DNA from: Alginatibacterium sediminis
GTDB taxonomy: Bacteria > Pseudomonadota > Gammaproteobacteria > Enterobacterales > Celerinatantimonadaceae
Assembly (NCBI RefSeq): GCF_003610775.1
Contig: NZ_RAQO01000004.1
Coordinates: forward strand, 1,055,755 to 1,119,754
DNA length: 64,000 bases
Direction of reading: 5' to 3'
How positions within the stretch are numbered: position 1 is the first letter of the stretch; every line of letters begins with the position of its first letter. Both the position numbers and the translations under genes were made by a program. Positions 1 through 8,295 of this stretch are shown here, piece after piece. A model generated the notes under the pieces. It was not told the origin of the DNA and searched no databases. It was given only the letters and a program-made list of their open reading frames with translations.

Positions 1-136
1 TGATTACTATTATTTTGTTCTGTCGGTTAGCAGTAAGGCCGTGCAATTTGTAGATATATATGGTGGCACGTTTATGGAGAAAAAGTATGCGGGCGAACCC
101 TTGCTAGAAATTCCTTCAGGTTATACCGAACAATAA
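1..136 (+). CDS. C-terminal end of an unidentified gene (partial)
   Basis: An open frame runs in from the left edge (first full codon at base 2) and stops at TAA 134-136, giving 44 residues that begin DYYYFVLSV and end PSGYTEQ. It has alternating hydrophobic and aromatic residues as in a beta-rich domain. I do not recognise the family and cannot exclude chance, but no other frame explains the stretch. There is no clear terminator behind it. Confidence 0.45.
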   Translation, partial: DYYYFVLSVSSKAVQFVDIYGGTFMEKKYAGEPLLEIPSGYTEQ

Positions 137-522
137 ACAAGCACTTTTTGCTTTGTTTAGTGGCTGGGTAAATTGGCTAAGGCCGACACTAATTTAGCTT
201 AGCTTGAAACTAATGGTTCGCAGTTACGCAAATTTAGCATAAGCTAAATGAATCAATTCTCTGTATTGCTAAGCTGATTAAAACAATTGTTCTGACAGCT
301 TATAAAAGACTGAATTGGTAAGGCTTGATTACTTCATAGCCAATGGCAATAAAACACACATTAGCTGGCCCTAAACATTGTCTCTGAGATGGCTGTTTTC
401 AAGGTATTTAAAAAATATATTTGATAACACAGAACTCAATCACACATGTGCAAAGATACACTTTGTCTTCGTAGTCGTTGTTTGCTACGTTTAGAGACAC
501 AGTGATTGGAAAGGTAAATTAT
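137..522. other. Intergenic region before the hibernation factor
   Basis: No convincing gene. A perfect 7-bp hairpin (ATTTAGC/GCTAAAT, 4-base loop) lies at 232-249 but is not followed by a T-run. A CACATGTG palindrome lies near 443-450. The promoter of the downstream hpf-like gene must lie here, but I see no clean -35/-10 pair. Confidence 0.4.
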
Positions 523-879
523 ATGAAAGTAAATGTTCAAACACATCACGTATCAATCAACGAAGACTCACGCAAAGATATCGAAAGCAAATTTGAGAAG
601 GTCTCCGCCCACTTTCCACAACTGATCAGCTGCGACATCATTATTACCAAAGAACACGGAGAACATGAAATAGAAGTTTTCACCAACTATGAAGGTGTCC
701 GAGTTTCAGCTAAGTCAAACAATGCTGTGATGTATCCTGCCATTGCAGCCGCATTGAAAAAACTAGAAGCAGGCCTTAGTCATCGCAAAGGACAATTGAA
801 AGCAGATCTACACCAAAAACCAACGAGCACTAAGCCAGAGATTGCTTCTGACATCATCCAAGAGATGAAACTGCTCTAA
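523..879 (+). CDS. hpf: Ribosome hibernation factor (HPF/RaiA family, short form)
   Basis: A 118-residue protein starting MKVNVQTHHVSI, with the beta-alpha-beta-beta-beta-alpha pattern of the HPF/YfiA family. Members bind the 30S A/P-site region and silence ribosomes in stationary phase. The ATG at 523 is chosen because an AAAGG-like ribosome site lies just upstream and family members start this way; an upstream TTG at 478 would add 15 unrelated residues. The length is that of short forms, with a tail after about residue 95 more like RaiA than the 95-residue HPF, so either name may fit. It is not next to rpoN/ptsN as in the lpt-rpoN-hpf cluster. A strong terminator follows. Confidence 0.88.
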   Translation: MKVNVQTHHVSINEDSRKDIESKFEKVSAHFPQLISCDIIITKEHGEHEIEVFTNYEGVRVSAKSNNAVMYPAIAAALKKLEAGLSHRKGQLKADLHQKPTSTKPEIASDIIQEMKLL

Positions 880-905
880 TATTCTGCCCAATATCAGATT
901 AAACA

Positions 906-930
906 AGCCAGCATTTACGCTGGCTTTTTT
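906..930 (+). terminator. Rho-independent terminator of the hpf-like gene
   Basis: Stem GCCAGC (907-912) / GCTGGC (919-924) with a 6-base loop and six Ts at 925-930, 27 bases after the stop codon. Confidence 0.88.
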
Positions 931-1207
931 GCAGATTAAACTCGAATAGCTCTTATCGAATATATAGCTTTGACTTATTTTTTTAATCTTAAAGACTACC
1001 ATCGCATTACTATGACAGCCAATCTCATTTATGCACTTCCAGCTTAGGTACCGTTATCTAACCTAGTTCAAAGCCACAATAATAACGATAACAATTTTAT
1101 TGATCGTTCAAATAACTAATACTGATTTAAGTGTAACAACAATGACGCTGTATTCGATGCCACAAAAATAGAAAAACTCTTAAAAAACACCTTGCCTTAG
1201 AAATTTC

Positions 1208-1217
1208 GTAACGTTAC
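1208..1217. promoter_or_regulatory. Candidate LacI-family operator upstream of the beta-mannosidase
   Basis: A perfect 10-bp palindrome, GTAACGTTAC, with the central CG typical of LacI/GalR-family operators, 78 bases before the mannosidase start. The regulator is not in the window. Assignment to LacI is inference from the core alone. Confidence 0.4.
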
Positions 1218-1295
1218 TTTTTATGCAGATTAAGTTGCCATCCATCCTGAAATTAAAACTGATCAAGTTTTGGTATTTCTAATATAGGACCCCAT

Positions 1296-3812
1296 ATGCG
1301 AATAGATTTAGGCGGAGCTTGGACTTTAAACCATTCCCAACGTAGCGACTTTCAACAAATAGCAGCTCAGGTACCAGGAACCTTATATACAGACCTCTTA
1401 GCCGCCGAACTCATTGACGACCCACTTTACGGTGACAATGAAGCTAAGCAATACTGGATTGGCGAATCTGACTGGAGTTATGAGCGTCACTTTCAATTAA
1501 CTGAAGCCCAGCTCGACCTACGAACCACCCTTGTTTGTGAGGGATTAGACACCCTATGCGATATTTTTATTAACGGGCAACTCATCTTGTCAGCCAATAA
1601 TCAATTTCGCCGATGGACAACTCACGTATCCCAAGTTCTTATCGTCGGTGATAATCATATTCGCATCGAGTTTCGCTCTCCATTTACTTACGCAGCCCAA
1701 CAAGAGAACACACATGGCAGAGTGCTAAATCAAACCGGCATAGGATTGCATCGCCTCAACGGAGGTGGTTGGCTGCGCAAAAGCCCCTGCAATTTTGGCT
1801 GGGACTGGGGACCTCGCTGTGTTACTTGTGGCATTCCAGGAAATATCTACTTAGAAAGCATATCGACAACAAGCATTGCGACCGCTCATATCCATCAAGA
1901 CCATTTACCAAACGCCGGTGTAAGACTAGTACTTAGTCCTGAAATGGATTTTTCAAGCATCAGTCCCAATATGACAATTCAGGTGCGCTTAACCAGCCCT
2001 GACGGTGAAGTATTTGAAAGCTCCACCCATGTCACCCCTAAATCAAGCCAACAACTAGCGATTGAAATCCAAAACCCCCGTCTATGGTGGCCAAATGGGA
2101 TTGGTGAACAAGCCCTATATCATCTAGGTTTGACATTATATAGTGACAACCAAGAGATTGACCAATGGCAAAGAAATATCGGTCTTCGGAAGATCGAGCT
2201 TAATCGAAAACCCGATCAATGGGGCGAGAGTTTTCAGTTTCATGTCAACGGGCTCCCTGTCTTTTCAAAAGGTGCAAACTGGATCCCCGCGGATGTTTTT
2301 CCAAGTCGCATTGAACCTGAGCTATACGAGACATTGATACGTGATACTGCAGCGGCAAATATGAACATGTTGCGGGTATGGGGTGGTGGAATTTACGAAC
2401 CCGATCTTTTTTACGATTTATGTGATAAGCACGGCATCATGGTGTGGCAAGATTTCATGTTTGCATGCACCGCTTATCCAGCCTTTGACCCTTCATTTAT
2501 TAGCAATGTCAAAATTGAAGCGGCCGAGAATATCAAACGCATTCGACATCATGCTTGCTTAGCACTCTGGTGTGGTAACAATGAAATAGAACATATCTCC
2601 GACTTAGGTGAGAAAAAAGATAACTCCAAATTGCTAATTGGTGATGCTAACGACGGCAAAATGACTTGGGAAGAATATTGTTACCTCTATGACGATGTAT
2701 TACGAGAACAGGTACAAACACACAACCCCCAGACCGATTACTGGCCTTCAAGTCCTCATACGCCTCGTGGCGACCGGCTAAACCACAATAGCGAGCGTTC
2801 AGGGGACGCCCACTTGTGGGAGGTCTGGCACGGGCGACAGCCCTTTGAGTACTACCGTGATTGCGAGCATCGCTTTAACAGTGAATTTGGTTTTCAATCG
2901 TTCCCAGAGCCAGCTACCGTTAACACTTATACGACAGCAGGCGAACACAACATAAGCAGCTACGAAATGGAGTACCACCAACGAAGCCCTATTGGCAATA
3001 GCACCATAATTGACTACATGTTGTCGTGGTTCCAACTCCCCAACAGCGAAGAACAGACCTTATGGGTCTCGCAAATCGTTCAAGGTATGGCAATAAAATA
3101 CGCAGTTGAACATTGGCGGCGTTCTATGCCTCGCGGCATGGGCACATTGTATTGGCAACTTAACGATTGCTGGGGAGGCCCTAGCTGGTCGTCTATTGAC
3201 TACTTAGGACGTTGGAAAGCCCTGCACTATATGGCCAGAGATTTTAATGCACCGCTGCTTATATCTGCGCTTGAAAATAAAGAAACCCTTAGTGCTGACA
3301 TCTATATTAGTAATGACAGCCACCACGCTTGTTCGGGAGAAGTTCGACTTTACTGGTATTCCTGTGCTGGCAAACTAATCAACTCAAGCAATCAACACGT
3401 TGAAATAAAAAGCTTTGGTACGCAATTGGTTTTAAATACGGGCTACGAAGGTAAACTAAACCATCGTGATTTGATTCTCTATTATGAATTGTATGTGGGC
3501 TCAGAGCTAAAAAGTAAGAATCTTTCATTATTTGGTCGCCCCAAACACTTGAAACTCGAAGCACCACAAATAACGTTGGAATTAAGTCATCAGACCGAGC
3601 ATAGCGTTCTCACACTGCGTGCCGATAAACCCGCATTATGGGTTCGAATTGAGCAAAATGTTGTCGACTCAGTTTCTGATCAGTTTTTTCATCTTCTTCC
3701 TAATATCAAGCATGAAATACATATTCCTAAAAGCCAACAGCAAGGCCGACATTTAGAAACGACTGACTTTGAACTCATAAGCCTGCGAGACAGTTTTATC
3801 CAAAAACCATAG
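1296..3812 (+). CDS. Beta-mannosidase, glycoside hydrolase family 2
   Basis: An 838-residue protein that should hydrolyse terminal beta-mannosyl residues from mannan or N-glycan oligosaccharides. The N-terminal jelly roll starts MRIDLGGAW (residues 1-190), followed by an immunoglobulin-like domain and a TIM barrel from about 320. The catalytic acid/base is in WCGNNE (Glu430) and the nucleophile in FNSEFGFQS (Glu530); both are intact. There is no signal peptide, so the enzyme is probably cytoplasmic and acts on imported oligosaccharides. Length is normal for bacterial GH2 mannosidases. It stands alone between intergenic gaps, with a candidate LacI-type operator upstream suggesting sugar-responsive control. 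Exact substrate is inferred from family similarity. Confidence 0.92.
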   Translation: MRIDLGGAWTLNHSQRSDFQQIAAQVPGTLYTDLLAAELIDDPLYGDNEAKQYWIGESDWSYERHFQLTEAQLDLRTTLVCEGLDTLCDIFINGQLILSANNQFRRWTTHVSQVLIVGDNHIRIEFRSPFTYAAQQENTHGRVLNQTGIGLHRLNGGGWLRKSPCNFGWDWGPRCVTCGIPGNIYLESISTTSIATAHIHQDHLPNAGVRLVLSPEMDFSSISPNMTIQVRLTSPDGEVFESSTHVTPKSSQQLAIEIQNPRLWWPNGIGEQALYHLGLTLYSDNQEIDQWQRNIGLRKIELNRKPDQWGESFQFHVNGLPVFSKGANWIPADVFPSRIEPELYETLIRDTAAANMNMLRVWGGGIYEPDLFYDLCDKHGIMVWQDFMFACTAYPAFDPSFISNVKIEAAENIKRIRHHACLALWCGNNEIEHISDLGEKKDNSKLLIGDANDGKMTWEEYCYLYDDVLREQVQTHNPQTDYWPSSPHTPRGDRLNHNSERSGDAHLWEVWHGRQPFEYYRDCEHRFNSEFGFQSFPEPATVNTYTTAGEHNISSYEMEYHQRSPIGNSTIIDYMLSWFQLPNSEEQTLWVSQIVQGMAIKYAVEHWRRSMPRGMGTLYWQLNDCWGGPSWSSIDYLGRWKALHYMARDFNAPLLISALENKETLSADIYISNDSHHACSGEVRLYWYSCAGKLINSSNQHVEIKSFGTQLVLNTGYEGKLNHRDLILYYELYVGSELKSKNLSLFGRPKHLKLEAPQITLELSHQTEHSVLTLRADKPALWVRIEQNVVDSVSDQFFHLLPNIKHEIHIPKSQQQGRHLETTDFELISLRDSFIQKP

Positions 3813-3964
3813 CTGATCCTTTAAAATTGCTTAAATTTTGGAAGTGCTGTAATACCAGCAGTTTAAGAACTTAAGCCCATCAGTTGTGAGTAGCTAAACC
3901 ATGCGCGACATAAGGTTTGCGTATGGTTTCCATGGGTCGCAAGTATGTAAATCTATCGTTGCGC

Positions 3965-3985
3965 AACAAATGTAATCCATTTGTT
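3965..3985. promoter_or_regulatory. Inverted repeat upstream of the PEP-CTERM protease
   Basis: Perfect 8-5-8 inverted repeat, AACAAATG / CATTTGTT, about 100 bases before the protease start. It could bind a dimeric regulator; nothing identifies which. Confidence 0.3.
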
Positions 3986-4083
3986 AAATGTGTATGGAAT
4001 TAAGCGTAAATGATGCAGAATTACTTCTACTATACGATGGTGCTAAATCGCGATCTTGTTCAATAGCGACTTAAGGATAAATC

Positions 4084-4764
4084 ATGTTTAACCTCATTAG
4101 AAATACACTAACGAGCAGTCTACTGTTCTTCAGTTTAAACGCCAATTCTGCTTTTATAACCATTGATGAAGCTGCCTTTGATGCGGTTTTCTCTCAAAAC
4201 AGCTTTGGGACTAATCCTGTAGACATCCGTATTGGCAAAGCTAGTGAGATGGTCTTTCCTGATTTACTAAACATCGATAGCTTTAACAAAATAGATCAAT
4301 TATTTGCCCAACATTTGGGGCCTGCCAATGCCGTTAGTTTATTCTTTGTCGATACCGTTAATTGGTGTGGTTATACCAATTATCGCTTTGTGGGGTGTGG
4401 AGAAAGATTCGGTAATGATTATGTGGTTGAGTCTATTGAAGCAGCTGGATGGCGAGGTACTGAGCTTCTGGCCCATGAGTTGGGGCATAATTTAGGATTA
4501 GACCATACGGGTGGCGGCAACCTAATGACTTCAAATTTGAATGGCAACACCTCACTTTCAAACAATCAAGTTGCCCAAATTCTAAATAGCCCATTAGTCC
4601 AACAGCAAAACGACTACCGCTGGATTGATATAAATCCTATTTTAATTGTATCGCAAGCAACACCACAGGTTAGCGAACCCACGACGCTGTTTTTGCTCGC
4701 TGGTGCCTTGATGTTGTTGTTTAGGCGTAAAATTGCATGTCATATGGTGACAATAAAACGCTAG
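4084..4764 (+). CDS. Secreted zinc metalloprotease with PEP-CTERM sorting signal
   Basis: A 226-residue exported protein. A signal peptide occupies about residues 1-23. The zincin motif HELGHNLGLDH gives zinc ligands His131, His135 and His141 and catalytic Glu132, followed by a Met-turn around Met148 (GGNLMTS), as in the reprolysin/matrixin-type metzincins. The C-terminus has a PEP-CTERM-like signal: EP at 198-199, a hydrophobic run (TLFLLAGALMLLF) and the basic RRK at 214-216. Such tails are processed by exosortase in exopolysaccharide-producing Gram-negatives. About ten residues follow the basic cluster, more than usual. The substrate is unknown. The gene stands alone, convergent with the next LysR gene. 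Confidence 0.8.
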   Translation: MFNLIRNTLTSSLLFFSLNANSAFITIDEAAFDAVFSQNSFGTNPVDIRIGKASEMVFPDLLNIDSFNKIDQLFAQHLGPANAVSLFFVDTVNWCGYTNYRFVGCGERFGNDYVVESIEAAGWRGTELLAHELGHNLGLDHTGGGNLMTSNLNGNTSLSNNQVAQILNSPLVQQQNDYRWIDINPILIVSQATPQVSEPTTLFLLAGALMLLFRRKIACHMVTIKR

Positions 4765-4795
4765 TCCCTCAGATTAATATCTAACTGACTCACTG

Positions 4796-5671
4796 TCATC
4801 GATTCGGCAGTAATTGCACTGCCTGTATCAAGGATTGCATTGCTGGGTTAACAGCCCTTTCTTTTTGCCAGACTAATTCTGCATTCCAATTTGAAAACTG
4901 TTCGTCTGTTTGTTGGTTTACTAACACATCCCCGCTTGCTAGTGCTTCATCGCAAATAAAGCGAGGTAAGTGTGCCCACCCCACACCAGCTTTAACCAGA
5001 TTAAGCAATTGCATTGCGTTATTGCACAGCATATAGCGGTGTCCCATAACATCAGCATCACGCATTCCTATGTCCTGTAGAAATGAATAACTAAGTTGCA
5101 GTCTCTCGCGTAGTTCTCGCGGCTGCGCCGGACTAGACAATTGCCAGCTTGCAGGGACAACTCTCACCACTTCAAAGCTATAAGCATTGCTAAGCATGAT
5201 TTCTGTGGGCATATGGATCGTGGATAACATCAATCCGATATCAGCTTTACCAGCTAAAACCCAGCCTCTGATTTGCAAGGTATCGCCATTCAAAACTTTT
5301 AAACTCAGATAGGGGTAGTCTTTTAGTAGCTGTGAAATTAGTTGGTCTAAAGCCGGATCAATTAAACTGGTATCAATCGCAATCGTTAGCTTATCTGGAA
5401 TGCCTTGCAAGAGACTCTCAACTTTAGCATCGAAATGATTGGCCTCGGACAACATCGACTTGGCAAAACTATAGAGCTGTTCGCCATTGGCAGTGAGTTC
5501 GAGAGAACGAGGATGACGCACGAATAAACATAGACCGGTATCTATTTCTAAATTGTTAACCTGCTCTCTGAGCGTTGATACATGCTTCCCAACTCGCCGC
5601 GCCGCCTGAGCAAGACCACCATTTTCTACCGTTGCAACAAAAGCATGTAGCTGATCAAGTGACACCGTCAT
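4796..5671 (-). CDS. LysR-family transcriptional regulator
   Basis: A 291-residue protein with an N-terminal winged helix-turn-helix (about 1-60; LDQLHAFVATVENGGLAQAARRVG) and a periplasmic-binding-protein-like effector domain (about 90-290). It is divergently transcribed from the secreted Ntn-hydrolase gene at 5815, with about 140 bases between the starts. In LysR systems that layout usually means control of the divergent gene and of itself. The HTH is slightly unusual (KHVSTLREQVNNLE in place of the more common S.SAVS..I..LE). The effector is unknown. Confidence 0.87.
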   Translation of the reverse strand: MTVSLDQLHAFVATVENGGLAQAARRVGKHVSTLREQVNNLEIDTGLCLFVRHPRSLELTANGEQLYSFAKSMLSEANHFDAKVESLLQGIPDKLTIAIDTSLIDPALDQLISQLLKDYPYLSLKVLNGDTLQIRGWVLAGKADIGLMLSTIHMPTEIMLSNAYSFEVVRVVPASWQLSSPAQPRELRERLQLSYSFLQDIGMRDADVMGHRYMLCNNAMQLLNLVKAGVGWAHLPRFICDEALASGDVLVNQQTDEQFSNWNAELVWQKERAVNPAMQSLIQAVQLLPNR

Positions 5672-5814
5672 TGCTGTTCCTTTTCATTCGCTCAAGTGTT
5701 GTGGGGAAATACCTATGCTCAGACACTTTGAGGATAGGTAAAAATATAGATAATGAATCCATCAAGCAGAAACATCAACTATTGAATCAGAATCTAAACC
5801 CTATGAGGCTAAAG

Positions 5815-6894
5815 ATGACAAACTTTAAACTAAACAAATTGGCAATCGTTGCTATCGCGGCAGTATCAACGCTTGGCGTCTTACAAACCGCAAACGCCTG
5901 CTCACGAATTACTCTAGATACGCCACATGGCATCTCAACAGTACGTTCTTTAGATTGGGGCGATCAATTAGGAAATGTTACACAGGTTAATCCAATAGGT
6001 ATAAAACGTAGCAGCGAAACACCAAGCTATCAAAATGCGATGCAATGGACCACCAAGTATCACAGCGTGGCCCAAGTGGAGTATGAAGTATTTGACGGAG
6101 TAAGTTCAGATGCTATCAATTCAGAGGGTCTCGCTGCATCGCTTTTGTATTTAGCTGACAGCGCCGAATTTATCAAAGACTACCAAGATACAGGCGCCCC
6201 TAGTCTAAGCTTCTTAGACGTAATCTCTTATATCACAGAAACGTATGCAACAACTGAAGAAGCAGTAACAGCATTTAACAATAATGAATGGCAGATTGCT
6301 TGGAAAGATGGCTTACATGGCCAGCAACATGGCCTGCATATTTCAATACACGATAAGTCTGGTGACATCGCCTTGTTGCAACTAAACGAAGGTGGGGAAA
6401 TGCGGATTCACCGTGGCGATGTTACGTCAGATCTACGGGTCATGGCAAACGCACCGCTACAGCAAGATCACCGATATTATGTTTCTAAGGTTAACTTAAG
6501 CGATCTGAGCGCAAAAGAAGTACCGACTTCAATTAGCTCTCTTGACCGTAACTTACGAGGTTTATTCCATACCTCCCATGTAACGTTCCAGCAAGATAAA
6601 ACTTGGGCTCAAACTCGTGGAAAACTACTCAGTACGTTTAACGCTGGTAATCTAGTGCCTCAAGACTTAATTGATCCAGTGAATGGTGAAACTTATGCGT
6701 CATGGACACAATTTGTTTATAACCACGATAATGGTGACTTTTTGTTTACCAACTATGATACGCGTGAGCAGATAGGCTATAACTTCAACGATACGCTAGC
6801 CTTCACCCAAACTATGTGTGCAGATACCGTTGAACAAGCAGCGCAAGGTAAAAATACCCTTAGTTTTAGCGCTTGCGAAAACCAACAAGGCTAA
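5815..6894 (+). CDS. Secreted choloylglycine hydrolase / penicillin-acylase-type Ntn amidase
   Basis: A 359-residue protein of the linear amide C-N hydrolase family. A signal peptide ends ANA|C, so cleavage exposes Cys29 as the N-terminal nucleophile (CSRITLDTPHG..TVRSLDWG), the hallmark of this Ntn family. Members cleave conjugated bile salts, penicillin V or N-acyl homoserine lactones; which one applies cannot be read here. The ATG at 5815 is preferred because GAGG at 5805-5808 is well spaced and the signal peptide begins there; ATG 5803 is an alternative. The C-terminus has two Cys (CADTV and SACEN) that may form a disulfide. The divergent LysR gene is the likely regulator. Confidence 0.87.
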   Translation: MTNFKLNKLAIVAIAAVSTLGVLQTANACSRITLDTPHGISTVRSLDWGDQLGNVTQVNPIGIKRSSETPSYQNAMQWTTKYHSVAQVEYEVFDGVSSDAINSEGLAASLLYLADSAEFIKDYQDTGAPSLSFLDVISYITETYATTEEAVTAFNNNEWQIAWKDGLHGQQHGLHISIHDKSGDIALLQLNEGGEMRIHRGDVTSDLRVMANAPLQQDHRYYVSKVNLSDLSAKEVPTSISSLDRNLRGLFHTSHVTFQQDKTWAQTRGKLLSTFNAGNLVPQDLIDPVNGETYASWTQFVYNHDNGDFLFTNYDTREQIGYNFNDTLAFTQTMCADTVEQAAQGKNTLSFSACENQQG

Positions 6895-6908
6895 GCTGCT
6901 AACTATTT

Positions 6909-6959
6909 CGGGTCACTCACCTTGTTTCTCATCTTTGGGCAAGATGCTCGTCTGACCCG
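6909..6959. repeat. Structured hairpin between convergent genes
   Basis: Outer arms CGGGTCA (6909-6915) and TGACCCG (6953-6959) enclose an inner hairpin ATCTT/AAGAT (6931-6945). It lies just after the Ntn-hydrolase stop and before the 3' end of the MarR gene. There is no long T-run, so it may be a weak terminator or mRNA 3' stabiliser. Confidence 0.45.
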
Positions 6960-7025
6960 AGAAGATCAAATTCACTCTTTATATCGGTATGCTTAGATTA
7001 TTTATCGAGTGAGTTTGCTCTCCCA

Positions 7026-7460
7026 CTACAACTCCCAAGGCTTTTGGAAAAGGGCTTTGGCTCGTTCATAATCGGTTTCGCCGATCGAAGCTATAAGCTG
7101 ACTTTCCATGTCTTGCTTAACCTGATTTATTTTTGCACTCGCCTTTCTACCCGTTTGAGTGAGAACGATGATCTTGTCTCGTCTATTCTTCTCCGAGCTA
7201 CCAAGTTCAATATAACCGAGCTCGGATAAACGCTTAACTTGTTTGTGCGCCGCTTGGCGACTGACATTCATATATCTCGCGGCTTCGCTCACACTCATGG
7301 GGCGATGGTTTACTAATGAAATAAGGTAAACATCCATTTGTGAAAAGCTATCTGCAAATATAGCTTCAATTTTTTGCATTACTGCCTGGCGCAAGCGCTT
7401 GTGCTGCTCACTGACAAGATCAATTAATCCCAGTGAATTGGTAAACTCCAAATGATCCAT
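7026..7460 (-). CDS. MarR-family transcriptional regulator
   Basis: A 144-residue winged-helix regulator. The recognition region reads MSVSEAARYMNVSRQAAHKQVKRLSELGYIE and the wing EKNRRDKIIVLTQTGRK, both typical of MarR proteins. ATG 7460 is chosen because an AGAGGA site sits 7 bases upstream; a start at 7514 would overlap the operator and has no such site. It is divergent from the DUF2798 gene at 7611, and the gap carries two perfect 9-5-9 inverted repeats that are almost certainly its binding sites. Autorepression with co-control of the membrane protein is the likely logic. The ligand is unknown. Confidence 0.9.
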   Translation of the reverse strand: MDHLEFTNSLGLIDLVSEQHKRLRQAVMQKIEAIFADSFSQMDVYLISLVNHRPMSVSEAARYMNVSRQAAHKQVKRLSELGYIELGSSEKNRRDKIIVLTQTGRKASAKINQVKQDMESQLIASIGETDYERAKALFQKPWEL

Positions 7461-7505
7461 AGCTATTCCTCTGAGCTTTAGCACTAAACTAAATTCAAAG
7501 CTTCT

Positions 7506-7528
7506 TATTGTCAATTAAGTTGACAATA
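7506..7528. promoter_or_regulatory. Operator 1 between marR-type gene and DUF2798 gene
   Basis: Perfect inverted repeat: TATTGTCAA (7506-7514), 5-base spacer, TTGACAATA (7520-7528). It lies about 46 bases upstream of the MarR start, and its core matches operator 2. Confidence 0.82.
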
Positions 7529-7547
7529 ACTTAAACATCTTTATTCT

Positions 7548-7570
7548 TATCGTCAACCGGGTTGACGATA
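7548..7570. promoter_or_regulatory. Operator 2 between marR-type gene and DUF2798 gene
   Basis: Perfect inverted repeat: TATCGTCAA (7548-7556), 5-base spacer, TTGACGATA (7562-7570). It differs from operator 1 by one symmetric base pair per arm, and lies 42 bp (four helical turns) away on the same face, 41 bases before the DUF2798 start. Confidence 0.82.
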
Positions 7571-7610
7571 TAGCAACCCTTTCGTTACTCACTTTTTAAC
7601 AGAGGAAACT

Positions 7611-8081
7611 ATGGGTAAAAATAGATACGAAAATTTCATTTTTTCACTAATCATCTGCTTCTTGATGGTACTTGGTATGACGGTCTACAACTCCGTTCTA
7701 CAAGTGGGAGTCGCAAAGTCCTTAAGCGCTTTGGAACTTGGCACATTTGCGATGATTTTTATTATCGCCCTCACCATTGACTGGTTTATTGTGGCCCCCT
7801 TAGCCAAAGCGATCGTCAAAAAACTAAGCTCTGACAAGCTATCGTTTATCCAAATGATCATGATGATGTCAGTTTTGATGGTTTTGTTTATGTGTACAGC
7901 GATGTCATTTATCGCAACTTTATTAGAGGGCTATCAAGGCTCATTGGCCACTGCTTTTGCCCACACATTTATGTTGAACATTATGGTTGCGCTCCCCTTA
8001 CAGGTTTTGGTCGCAGGTCCGCTCGCACGAAGTGTCTTTAAACGGATGTTTCCTACACCCACAACCGCCTTAGCAAATTAA
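7611..8081 (+). CDS. DUF2798-type inner-membrane protein
   Basis: A 156-residue hydrophobic protein with about four predicted membrane helices (near residues 9-32, 44-65, 80-103 and 120-140) arranged as two repeated halves. Each half contains an 'APLAKAIVKKL' / 'GPLARSVFKRM' turn, the pattern of the DUF2798 family. Function is not known. The RBS AGAGGAAA is well placed. Divergent MarR control suggests induction by a small molecule, possibly in efflux or stress tolerance, but that is inference. Confidence 0.75.
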   Translation: MGKNRYENFIFSLIICFLMVLGMTVYNSVLQVGVAKSLSALELGTFAMIFIIALTIDWFIVAPLAKAIVKKLSSDKLSFIQMIMMMSVLMVLFMCTAMSFIATLLEGYQGSLATAFAHTFMLNIMVALPLQVLVAGPLARSVFKRMFPTPTTALAN

Positions 8082-8108
8082 ACAATAAACTGCTGAAATT
8101 CTCCGATT

Positions 8109-8120
8109 GATTCATGAATC
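8109..8120. repeat. 12-bp perfect palindrome after the DUF2798 gene
   Basis: GATTCATGAATC reads the same on both strands, 28 bases after the DUF2798 stop and about 175 bases before the ammonia-lyase start. It could be a regulatory site; no T-run follows. Confidence 0.3.
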
Positions 8121-8295
8121 TGAGAGCCCCTTAACCATACATAGTAGTTGACCGATAGTTTATGCAAGCAACTATACTTTGCACTTGCATATACTAAGAA
8201 ACACAACTAAAACTTGCTTGTACTCATTGTTAACTTGTAACAAATCGACGCGAGTCAGAGTTAACACTTAATGCTTATAAGGAGAATTTCAGCGC

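Larger units (their letters stand above)
880..1295. other. Intergenic region upstream of the beta-mannosidase
   Basis: After the terminator, about 365 bases carry no gene I can support. The main feature is the palindrome at 1208-1217, listed separately. The rest is AT-rich and presumably holds the mannosidase promoter. Confidence 0.4.
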
